From NCBI GenBank assembly GCA_002786205.1, contig PEQM01000011.1, positions 157,614 to 221,613 on the forward strand: a stretch of 64,000 nt of DNA, given 5' to 3'. The notes under the pieces are model-generated. The model had not been told where the DNA came from. It ran no database searches and saw only the letters and a program-made list of their open reading frames with translations. The translations under genes were made by a program, and so were the position numbers. Shown here one piece after another: positions 1 to 10,000 of this stretch; the first letter of the stretch is position 1; each line of letters starts with the position of its first letter. Origin of the DNA: Legionella sp. (GTDB taxonomy: Bacteria > Pseudomonadota > Gammaproteobacteria > Legionellales > Legionellaceae).

Positions 1-13
1 GTCCACTCCGCCA
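1..13 (+). tRNA. 3' end of a tRNA, probably tRNA-Asp (partial)
   Basis: Only 13 bases are in the window. They end in CCA preceded by a G discriminator and a 3' acceptor strand CCACTCC, which would pair with a 5' GGAGTGG. A G discriminator with this acceptor type fits tRNA-Asp. A strong terminator starts five bases later. The anticodon lies outside the window, so the amino acid is an inference. Confidence 0.5.
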
Positions 14-17
14 TATT

Positions 18-44
18 AACGCGCCGCAAGGCGCGTTTTTTTTA
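18..44 (+). terminator. Rho-independent terminator after the tRNA
   Basis: A perfect 8-bp stem (AACGCGCC with GGCGCGTT) closes on a GCAA tetraloop, a stable GNRA loop, and runs into eight T residues. It ends the tRNA transcript and separates it from ppiD. Confidence 0.9.
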
Positions 45-284
45 TCTTTAATTTAATCGAATAAAAATCATATCGCGAATGGCCTTTGCACTGTTATATT
101 AAGCACAGTCGAGAGATCGGCACCGACAAAAGAACAGACTTTTTCAGCAGTAGAATTTCTGCAGTGGTCTGCTAAATGAAAGTAATATAATGTTCTTAAG
201 AGTTGTTCTGGTTAAAAAAACTAGCCAGCTGCTTGAAGATTTGTATATCATAAGCACGCTTTAATTATAAATGGATAAAGTACT

Positions 285-2159
285 ATGTTACAGAAGTTGA
301 ATGAACGCATACAAGGTGTTGTTGCCTGGCTGGTCGTAGTGATGATAGCTATCACCTTTACTTTTTTTGGCATTGATTACTACATGCAAACACACCAGGC
401 ATCAAATGCCAAAGTAGTAGTTAATGGAGAGCCATTAACAAATCAGGCTTTTGAAGTAAACTATCGACGCGCGCGCGCTCAACAAGACATAGGGCAGATG
501 ACCTCGGCAGATGAACAGCTATTACAAACGCAAGTTTTGCAACAAATGGTAACTAATGAAGTAACCATTCAGGCAGCGCGTCGTTATGGCTTTAATATTA
601 GTGGTGAACAAGTGAATGCTGCTATATTAAATATTGCTCAGTTTCAAGAGGATGGTCATTTTTCTGCTGAACGCTATCAGCAAGCATTAAATGCTGCTTT
701 ATTTACTGCTGAGTCTTTTCATAATGAAGTCAAGCAAGGGATGTTGCTTAATCAACAACGTTTTGCTTTTGTAGGCACCTCTTTTGCGTTGCCATCTGAA
801 ATTGACCGCTTTGTTCGATTGTACATGCAAACAAGAAACTATGATTATTTGATAATACCTGCTGCCAATCTTGAGAAAAACATTCAAATTTCTGATCAAG
901 CAATAGCGGATTATTATTCTATACATAAAAAAGAATGGATGTCCCCTGAACAAGTGAGTATAGATTATGTGCGTTTATCTATGAATGATATTCGTTCAAA
1001 AATTAAAATTTCTGATGAAGATGTAGTTCGTTATTACAATGAAAACAAAAGCAATTACTTAACACCAGCTCAATGGCGAGTTGCTCATATTTTATTTGCA
1101 GTGCCAGCTGAAGCAAGTCTCGAAGAAAAAGAGGTCATCAAAAATAAAGCGGAAGAGGCTTATGCCAAGTTACAAAAAAATCCCCAGGAATTTACTCAAT
1201 TATTGACTTTGTCTGATGACAAATTATCGCTTCCTGAACAAGGTGTATTGCCTTGGATAATGGCAGGACAAAGTGAGTACAGCACGTACTTATCCTCCCT
1301 GAATAAAAAAGGAGAAATTAGCGCTCCAGTAGAAACCAAATATGGATTTGAAATTTTTAAATTAATGGATTACAAGCCAGTAACCACCAAACCACTAAAT
1401 GAGATGACTGCCACTATTAAAGAGCAGTTAATTACTGATATGGCTCAGGCGCAGTATGCTCAGGCACTGGAACAGCTATCGGACTTAAGTTATCAAACAC
1501 CGGATTCTTTAAGTCCTGTTGCAGAAACCTTGCAGTTAAAAATTCAAAAGACCAAGCCTTTTTCACGCGCAACTGGTTTGGATGCCCTGGGGCAAAATAA
1601 GCAAGTAACTAATGCAGCCTTTAGCCATGATGTATTAGATTTAGGTAATAATAGTGAGCCTATTCAATTGGATAGTGATTCCGTTATTGTTTTAAGAGTC
1701 GATGAGCATACACCTAAAAAACAACTGACCTTAGAGCAAGTTGAAAGTAAAATTAAAGCAATATTAGCTAAAAAAGCAGCAGAAGAGAAAGCAAAAGAAT
1801 TAGGACTATTGTTCTTAAAAGAAAATGCAGCAAAACAAGAATCGTTAATGCAAGAGCATCATTGGGCTTGGAAATCAGCAGATAAAGCCAGCCGCGACAA
1901 TACCAGTGATGTTAATACAGCGGTCAATGAGCTCGCATTTAACTTGTCTGTGGAGCACAACATGGATGGAAGCGCTCTAGAGGATGGTAATTTTGCCATA
2001 GTTAAATTAAAAGAGGTCAATGAAGGCAGTTTAGCGGCTTTAGATAAAGAACAACAAGCCAGCATAGCACAGCAAATTGAAGCCAGCTTTGGTATGATGG
2101 ATTATGATCTTTATATTCATGACTTGGTAAAAAATGCCAAAGTTGAGAAGGGTAGTTAA
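285..2159 (+). CDS. ppiD: Periplasmic folding chaperone / PPIase PpiD
   Basis: The 624-residue protein is an inner-membrane-anchored parvulin-type chaperone that helps newly exported proteins fold in the periplasm. A short cytoplasmic N-terminus is followed by one membrane segment at about residues 11-30. Next comes a SurA_N-like region at about 40-190, and a parvulin domain beginning near residue 262 (motif WRVAHILF). A degenerate second rotamase-like region and a long charged C-terminal part follow. The length fits the PpiD family (about 620-630). It lies just after a tRNA and, in related genomes, near lon and hupB, which are outside this window. The 240 bp upstream hold no gene I can see. 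Confidence 0.92.
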   Translation: MLQKLNERIQGVVAWLVVVMIAITFTFFGIDYYMQTHQASNAKVVVNGEPLTNQAFEVNYRRARAQQDIGQMTSADEQLLQTQVLQQMVTNEVTIQAARRYGFNISGEQVNAAILNIAQFQEDGHFSAERYQQALNAALFTAESFHNEVKQGMLLNQQRFAFVGTSFALPSEIDRFVRLYMQTRNYDYLIIPAANLEKNIQISDQAIADYYSIHKKEWMSPEQVSIDYVRLSMNDIRSKIKISDEDVVRYYNENKSNYLTPAQWRVAHILFAVPAEASLEEKEVIKNKAEEAYAKLQKNPQEFTQLLTLSDDKLSLPEQGVLPWIMAGQSEYSTYLSSLNKKGEISAPVETKYGFEIFKLMDYKPVTTKPLNEMTATIKEQLITDMAQAQYAQALEQLSDLSYQTPDSLSPVAETLQLKIQKTKPFSRATGLDALGQNKQVTNAAFSHDVLDLGNNSEPIQLDSDSVIVLRVDEHTPKKQLTLEQVESKIKAILAKKAAEEKAKELGLLFLKENAAKQESLMQEHHWAWKSADKASRDNTSDVNTAVNELAFNLSVEHNMDGSALEDGNFAIVKLKEVNEGSLAALDKEQQASIAQQIEASFGMMDYDLYIHDLVKNAKVEKGS

Positions 2160-2196
2160 TCACCGCCATCTATCCTGGACTGTCGTTTTTTCTTCA

Positions 2197-2221
2197 GGTA
2201 CCGTGCGCTATGCACGGTACC
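2197..2221. repeat. Palindrome with a GTACCGTGC/GCACGGTAC stem
   Basis: A perfect 10-bp stem (GGTACCGTGC with GCACGGTACC) closes on a 5-nt loop 37 bp after the ppiD stop. The same 8-bp core with a different 5-nt loop recurs at 55216-55236. It has no T-tract, so it looks like a dispersed palindromic repeat rather than a classical terminator, although it could stabilise the 3' end of the ppiD mRNA. Confidence 0.6.
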
Positions 2222-2231
2222 ACTATAGGGT

Positions 2232-2506
2232 GTGTTGACCATTGGTCCCCAGGGCCTACGTGCCGCTGCCATATCACTACCCATAACTCTAACGCGATTT
2301 ATCCTCAGGGTCCAGAAGATCTCTTTTCAAAGAAATAATTTAAAACGCTAGCCATATTCATTTTATTTGGTTTTCGAGATAATGTTCGCTTTTTTAAGGA
2401 TATTGTCCATCCAAGGAAATACCGACATTAATTGAAGTTTTAAAAATGGTTGCTCGATTAGGCGGCTTTCTTGGGCGTAAGCATGATGGGGACCAATGGT
2501 CAACAC
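2232..2506. repeat. 20-bp perfect inverted repeat pair (2232-2251 / 2487-2506)
   Basis: TGTTGACCATTGGTCCCC and its flanking bases at 2232-2251 recur as a perfect reverse complement at 2487-2506, enclosing 235 bp. The right copy overlaps the end of the transposase relic. This suggests remains of a mobile element or a rearrangement junction. Together with the neighbouring relic it accounts for most of the 2160-2632 gap. Confidence 0.6.
2401..2505 (+). pseudogene. Relic of an IS4-family (Tn5-like) transposase C-terminus
   Basis: The frame reads through PTLIEVLKMVARLGGFLGRK and then HDGD. This matches the well-known C-terminal block of IS4/Tn5-type transposases (LGGFLGRKxDGEPG). It is preceded in frame by a stop at 2395-2397, and the similarity ends abruptly after HDGD where the inverted repeat begins. 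Nothing else of the transposase is recognisable, so this is a decayed fragment. The longer open frame through it (2446-2667) is not a gene. Confidence 0.55.
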
Positions 2507-2632
2507 GTCCTAATATTTTGACAGCTTTTAAGTTAACAATTTACTGCAAAATAACAAAGCTTAGATCACAAGGAATAATTGCAAGCCCTTATTTTACTGA
2601 TCATTTGTTAAGGGGGATATGCCGAGCTCCTT

Positions 2633-4048
2633 TTATTGCTTTTTTATTTGAGGAGTTGCTGCATTAACTTCTGTGGATAAAAGACGTTCAATAGCCTGAG
2701 CGGTATACAGTGCGCAATAATCTTGTCGATGTTTTGCAATAATTTGTGCCCCAATAGGTAAATGATTGCGCGCTATTCCCACAGGTATTACTACAGAGGG
2801 CCAGCCAAGAACACTGTAAGGAATTAGATAGTGATCCTGTGCAAAACGCTCGGGTTCGCTGAATGAGAGTCCATGAGGTAGAGCGGTGTGTGCCGCGACA
2901 GGGCATAGGATGAGATCGTATTTCTGCATAAATTGTAACTGTTTGATGCGAAAAAAATCGCGTTGGAGTTGGGCATCTAACAGCATTCTGACCGAAGGTT
3001 CTTTGGGCATTAGTTTTAAGGTGTTGATCAGATTTTGTGGTATCTGAGGATAATGCAATTCAGACAAGAGTGCTTTTATACCTTCCCCTCCATCCGCTCC
3101 TGCAATATTGCAATAGATGTCTCGGGCTTCCGATAAGGCTGGAGGCTCAACTGCATCGATCAGGGCGCCTTCTTGCTCAAGAAGACGAGCTATCTTGTTT
3201 AATGCTTGTTCTATTTCAGGATCGATGCTTTGGCCACAGGCTGATGTGTAGAAGGCAACGCGTAAGCCTTTTAAAGTAAAGGCTTGGGGTCTTTGCAATG
3301 CATCGTATTCAGCATAAGGATCAATGCTATCCCGCCCTGTTAATATAGGAAGAACGTACAGCAAATCGCTGACGGAACGCGCCATAGGTCCTATCGCATT
3401 GAAGGGAGCAAACACACCTAAGATGGGGCAGCCTTCTGCTGGTGGCATATGTCCTGTTGAGGGAATTAAGCCATGGCTGGTTCTTAAACCAGCAATACCG
3501 CAATAATGTGCAGGTAAGCGTATGCTGCCTCCTGAATCGGTACCCAATCCCAATGGACTGCCTCCGGCCGCGATAATGGCGGCTTCTCCGCCACTGCTGC
3601 CACCGGCCGTGTAATTTAAATCATGAGGGTTATTCGTTCGGCCATAAGCGGTGCTTTCTGTTTCCCATGCTAATGCAAAATCAGGTAGATTCGATTTTCC
3701 AAGGATAATGGCTCCGGCATCACGCAAACGTTTCACCGCGGTGGCATCAGCGGTTGGCTTATGCTTCGCAAAAGCCGCGCTGCCACCGGTAGTAATAATA
3801 TCTTGAGTTAATAAATTGTCTTTAATCGTGACTGGTACGCCATGTAGTGCGCCACGCAGCTGTCCTTGCTGCAATGCTGCATCGCATTGTTTTGCCTGTT
3901 CGATGATACGTTGGGGATCAACCTGAGCTACTGCATTAATATCGGGATTGACGCGTTCAATTTGCGCAATAAATGCTTGCGCCACTTCAACTGAAGAACA
4001 TTTTTTGTCTCGTATAGCCTGCGCTAATTGTTCAGCTGATTTTTTCAT
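2633..4048 (-). CDS. Amidase-signature family hydrolase, last gene of the NRPS/PKS locus
   Basis: The 471-residue protein belongs to the amidase signature family, which hydrolyses amide bonds through a Ser-cisSer-Lys triad. The catalytic elements are visible: Lys76 in VTIKDNLL, the cis-Ser in GGSSGG (149-154) and the nucleophile Ser175 in DSGGSIR. There is no GatB or GatC neighbour, so it is not the tRNA amidotransferase subunit. Its start overlaps the stop of the large NRPS by 4 bp, implying translational coupling and a role in the pathway. Possible roles are hydrolytic release, trimming of an N-acyl group, or inactivation of the product inside the cell. The substrate cannot be read from the sequence. 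Confidence 0.85.
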   Translation of the reverse strand: MKKSAEQLAQAIRDKKCSSVEVAQAFIAQIERVNPDINAVAQVDPQRIIEQAKQCDAALQQGQLRGALHGVPVTIKDNLLTQDIITTGGSAAFAKHKPTADATAVKRLRDAGAIILGKSNLPDFALAWETESTAYGRTNNPHDLNYTAGGSSGGEAAIIAAGGSPLGLGTDSGGSIRLPAHYCGIAGLRTSHGLIPSTGHMPPAEGCPILGVFAPFNAIGPMARSVSDLLYVLPILTGRDSIDPYAEYDALQRPQAFTLKGLRVAFYTSACGQSIDPEIEQALNKIARLLEQEGALIDAVEPPALSEARDIYCNIAGADGGEGIKALLSELHYPQIPQNLINTLKLMPKEPSVRMLLDAQLQRDFFRIKQLQFMQKYDLILCPVAAHTALPHGLSFSEPERFAQDHYLIPYSVLGWPSVVIPVGIARNHLPIGAQIIAKHRQDYCALYTAQAIERLLSTEVNAATPQIKKQ

Positions 4049-7000
4049 AATAACTTTAATTCCTTAAGTAATTCATGCTGTTCTGATTCTGATAATTGGC
4101 TTAGTAACAAATCAAAATCGTCTTTGGCATTTTGTTCTTCTATCCAGGCACTTTGCTTGGCAATTGTTCCATGACTATAAAAAAGATGGATGGATGAAGT
4201 GACGGAAAACTCTTCTTCCAGACTGGATGCTATGCTCATGGCTTGCAATGAATTACCGCCCAGAATAAAAAAATCAGTATCGATGTCGATTTCTGTACGA
4301 TGCAAATGTTCACACCATAACATATGGATTTTTTCTTCGAGCTCATTCCCTGGTTTTCTACGCTTCGTTGCTGGTAGAACAGGCCGTTGCAATAGTTTAG
4401 GGTTTATTTTGCCGCTAGGTAGCAATGGAAATTCATCCAGTTGTATGATTTGTGCTGGCAAGAGGTAATAAGGAATGTTTTGCGCTAGTTTTTTGAGCAA
4501 CTCATGTGTGTCTACTGGCTTTTCTGCGGTAATGTAGGCTAGGATTTGCTCCTCGTTCACTTCACAATAAGCAGAACGAACTGAAGCCAAAGCACATAGC
4601 GACGCTTCAATTTCACCTAATTCTATGCGTAAGCCACGTAATTTGATTTGTCGGTCTTGACGTCCAATATATTCAAACTGCTGGGCATGAATTTGTCGTG
4701 CTTTGTCCCCTGTTCGGTACCAACGTTGGTGATTGATCACTACAAATCGCTCTTCCGTTAATGATTTATTATTAATATATTCTTTGGCCAGTATTGGACC
4801 ACCTATCAATAATTCACCGATAACTCCCGGCGGTACAATTTGTAGCGTAGGTGAAACGATACATAAGCGGGCATCCCCTAAGACTGTTCCGATATTATTG
4901 GCTTTAGTTTCTGGCGTTAATTGCCCTAAAGTCACACAGACAGTGGCTTCAGTAGGGCCATAGGCATTATAAAAACGACAATACTTTGACCAGAGCGAAA
5001 CCAGAGATGGTGTGCACGCTTCACCACCGCTTACAACGGAACGTAATGAAGGCAACAATGCTGGATTGAGTGTATTTAAAACGGCAGGAGTCAAAATGCT
5101 ATGGGTAATGTTCTGGCTTGCAATAAATTCTTGCAGTGCTGATCCCACTCGACGTTCTTTTTCTGTAGGGATAACCAAAGTCGCGCCACTGTATAAAGAG
5201 AGGAACATTTCCCAAATTGACGCATCGAAACTTACTGAAGAAAACTGCAATACTCTATCAGCAGAATCCAGTTGTAATCTTTCTTGCAAGGCCTTAATAA
5301 AACGATGTAAGGACTCATGTCTAATGCCCGCTCCTTTAGGTTGGCCTGTAGTTCCTGAGGTATAAATGATGTAAGCCAGCGAATCAGGTGCTAGCCGTGT
5401 GGGTGGTTTTTTATAATCGACGCTTGATGATAACTCATGATACAAGTCTTTATCGATAACGAAGCCCGCTTGGCTGTCATCAAGGAGATAAGCTTTGCGT
5501 TCATCGGGTAAGTGAATATCAATAGGCAGGTAGGTTGCCCCCGATTGGAGGATCGCCAGCATGGAAACCAGGTGATGATAACGATGTTCCAGCTCAACGC
5601 CTATGACAGTGTTATTTGGCTCATAGCGTGCACACAGTGCGCCTGCCAGTTGATTTACCTCATGCCATAAAGTAGCGTAGGATATCGTTGTCTTATCATA
5701 ATAGACCGCAGAGGTATTAGGTGAGTGCATCAAGTGTGGTATCAAGCCACATTCTCCAGCGTAGCTTTGATGTGGTATCGCACCATGGAGGTTTTCATAC
5801 CAATCACTTTGAGCTCTCTGTGGGTGGTTCACACGCTCCTGTAGCAAATGGCAATATAAAGAAAGCAATGAGCTTACAAAATCAGGATGATACAGGGATT
5901 TTTTGTACTCTAGTATGATTTGAGCACTGCCATCATGTTGTTTACGCAAATGGAAAGTCATTGCAAAACGAGCTTGTTGCGTGCAGATTTCTTGCCATTT
6001 TATCACTCGCTGTTGCCCATCAAGCAACTGATGTTCTTGTTGGTAATTAAAGACTATCTCGGGTGAGGTAACCAAGCCTTGTTCCATCAGCATGGCATAA
6101 TCAACGTCATTATGTTCCATAGTATGCAGATGGTTGTCCTTAATCCATTGTACTAAGGTAGAAAATTCATTCATCGCATCCACGGGGCAACTCAGTGGTA
6201 GAAGATTGACCAGGTATCCTTGCAGTTCTTGCAGCTCTTTAGTTTGACGTCGATGATAAGTTACGGCAAATGTCACTTGCTCTTCATGCGAGATCTGGCG
6301 AATAAAATAAGTAAATACCGCAAGTAATATATGGTACAAGGTTGCATTATGTTGTGACGCCAGCAGTTCACAAGCTTTTATTGTTGCAACAGGAATGAGT
6401 TGACGTGCATCACAAGCCTCAGTCTCGACTGTATTTACGTGTGTTTCTGGTATGTGACTTTGTTGCGTGTTTTTTAAATAATTTTGCCAATAAAGTTCAG
6501 CAGCCTTTTGGGGCTTTGTCCAGAGACTGAGATAACATTCCCATTGTGATGATGGCGGCAATTCTTTATTGTAATAATGATTCAACACCGATTGCATGAG
6601 TTGATGTAAAGACCATTCATCGCCAATTAAATGATGAATAGTGACTAATAAGGAGTAATGCGTGCTTTTGATCGCACAAACTCGTAATAAAGGTGCGGCG
6701 TACATATTGAACGGAATAGCATTCATCTGCATGGCAGCGGCATGAGGATCTGCCGCTTCAATCTCCTGTATAGGAACAAAAAATTCAGTAGCGTACCGTG
6801 CCTGAGTTGCTGTGTTTAAATGAAAAGCATAAATAGAATGTTGTCGAATGACCGTATTCAAGGAGCTTTCAAGACGTTTCAGATCTATATCTGCAGGGCA
6901 TGACAATAAAGCACTGATGTGGAGGGAGCCGCTGTCTTGTTCTTTTAACAGCAGTGCCATTTGACGCTGGTTCGGTGTTAAGGGTAGACAATCGGTCTTC

Positions 7001-10000
7001 TCAAAAACCAAGGGGGAGACCGGTTTGGTATAGGTATTTATTTTAGCGCAAAAATCAGCCAGATTGGAGTTGCGAAAAACCGATTCAAGAGGAATAGCAC
7101 AGCCTAATTCTTCCGTTAACATGCTGATCATCTTCGCGGCCAAAAATGAATGACCACCGAGACTGAAAAAGTGATCTGCCAAGCCTATGGGGCTTACACC
7201 CAAAACTTGCTCCCAAATTAAGGCCACTTTTTGTTGTAACGTTGTTTCAGGTTTAACGTATGCAGGTCGAGAATTATGTACGATCGCTACTGGACTGGAC
7301 TGTTTTTTTTGCAAAATAGGGTAGTTGGGAGAGTCTAATCCTTTTTTAATAAAGGCGGTTAACTGTTCCACCATAGCAATTACAGCATCTTTTGTGAACA
7401 GGTTGTTGTCATATTCCCATGACCAGTAGCCTTGTTCCTCGGTAAAATAAAGTTCTAGAGACAGTTCATATTTGCTCGAATTGCTATAAATCGGAGTGGT
7501 TGTGATCGTTAATTCCTCAATGCAGCGTTCCTTAAAAGGGTCCGGTTGACAATTGAATACTACTGGGAATAATGGTGCCTTAATTCCCTCTCGTTCGATA
7601 TGGACATGATGCAAAATGGATGAAAAAGACATCGGTTGATGTGATAAACACGTTATGATTTGTTCATTAATGTGTTTAATCCATTCTGTAAAAGTGAATT
7701 GACGGTTGATCTTAAGGCGTAAAGGCATTAAATCCATAAAGCAGGCGATTTTATCACGAGCTGCTTCATGTTCTCGATTGGCAACAGGCAGACCAATACA
7801 AAAATCGTCTTGTTGGGCATAATGCTGCAAGAACAAAGCAAACACTCCGGTAAAAAAGCTATTAATTGAAACCTGTTTTTGCTCGCAAAATCTTCTTATT
7901 TGCGCCCATTGCTCTGCTAATAAAGGAGCCTGAACATGTGTTTCTTTTGATTTATTGTGTTCATTGATAAGTTCATAGGGTAAGTTAAGATAAGGACAGG
8001 CAAATAACTCTTCTTGCCAGAATTTGATAGCTTGTGGTGCATCAGTTTTATTATTTTGCGCATTGATGTAGTCAATATAACGACCATTAATCGGGGGAAG
8101 CGCCGTCGTTCCGGTATACAGTTGCCAAAGTTCAGATAAAAATAAAGGTACGGAATAACCGTCGGCAATAATATGGTGTAAACAAAATACTAAAGACCAG
8201 TGTTGCTTATGGTGTTGATATAAACCAGCTCGCCACAAAGGCTTGCTCATATCAAAAGGTTCTAGCACCCATTCTTTAACGATGACAGGCAGTCTGAGCA
8301 AAGGCACGGACAGGCTCGCATCTACGCGTTGAAATGGTTCATGATTGATAAGCTCGATGACGGTTTTTAATGCATCATGACGTTGACTCAAGGTAATCAG
8401 TGCCTGTTCCAGACGTGGGACATCGAGCGTACCGGTAATCTCCAGTTGAGCCGCCATATGGAATTGACTGCCAGTCTGCTCAAACTGTGACATAAACCAC
8501 AGGCGATGCTGTGTTGAAGACAAACGGGCACACAGGGCATCGCTTTCTTCTATGGTTAAGGAATTTTTCGGGGCAGCTGCCTGAATAAGCTGACATTGTG
8601 TCCTTATGGTAGGGTGATTGAGTAAATCAATTAATTTAAGCTCAATGCCAAAGGTCTCATTAATCTGTGAGGTAAGCTGTGACACGGTTAATGAGTGACC
8701 TCCGAGACTGTAAAAATGATCGGTCACACCAGGATTAGTCTTTTTTAATATCGACTGCCAGATTTGTTGTACTTGTTGCTCGAGTTCACAGGCTGGCTTC
8801 TCACTGCTTAGTGATGATGATAAGCCATCAGTCGGCAATGATTTTCTATCCAGTTTCCCGCTGGTGGTCAGCGGAAATTTATCTAAAAAGACACAACGTT
8901 TAGGTAGCATATATTCTGGTAAGGTGCGTTCAAGCTGGATGAATAAATCATATTCGGACAGTTGTTGTTCACTTTTTAGTGTCAGGTAGGCAATTAATTG
9001 ATTTTGATGAACTATAACGGCACTTTCCTGTACTTCGGGAATCGCTTCAATCCGTGATTCAATTTCACCCAATTCAATACGATATCCATTGAGTTTGATT
9101 TGATTGTCGGTGCGACCAAAGAGAATAAACTCACCTTCTTGATTTGTACAAGCGATGTCTCCTGCTCTGTAGAGTCGCTGATTATTGACTTCAATAAATT
9201 GCGCTCGGGTTAATTCGGGCTGATTGACATATCCATCAGCCAGCCCAATTCCACCAATATAAAGTTCGCCTTTTACGTAAGTGGGTAAAACAGTCATGGA
9301 GCTATCAACGACACGCATCTCCATGTTATGAATGGGCTTTCCTACCGTAATGGAAGTGTTTTTGCTAATTTGTTTCAGAGCACACCAAATAGTTGCTTCG
9401 GTTGGGCCATACATATTCCACAACTGTCCTACCTTATCTAAAAGGGTATTGGCCAGAGTGGATGAGAGGGCTTCTCCTCCGCACAGTGCGATTAACTTGT
9501 TTTTACTTGTCCAGCCGGTTTCAGTGAGCATATGCCACATGGCGGGAGTTGCTTGTAAATGGGTGATTGGAAATTGCTGTAACAAGTTTTTAATCATAAA
9601 GGGATCTTTATGTTGCGCTTGATCGGCCAGAACCAGGGTTTTTTGCTGCCAAAGGGGTAGAAACAGTTCGAGCCCTGCGATATCAAAGGAGACTGTGGTA
9701 ATCGCCAGCATGACACTATCGACTTCATTCATAAAATGTTGCGCCATACTTTGTAAAAAATTATTTAAAGCCAAACGCCCCACGGCAACCCCTTTGGGTT
9801 TTCCTGTTGACCCTGAGGTATAAATAATATAGGCCGGTATATTATTATCCTTACCACAGGCTTCATCTGGCGTAGCGAAATCAAGATGTTCATACTCATA
9901 AGAACTATGATGAGTACTAATAAGCTGGCAAGGTAATTCGTTTAGGCGAGGGTTGTCATAAATGCAGGTTCTCGCGCCACTGTCTTCAATAATGGTTAGC

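Noticed and set aside
2446..2667. A 73-codon open frame after ppiD
   Set aside because: Only the first third resembles a protein (transposase C-terminus); the rest is sequence beyond the break, running into the amidase gene on the other strand.
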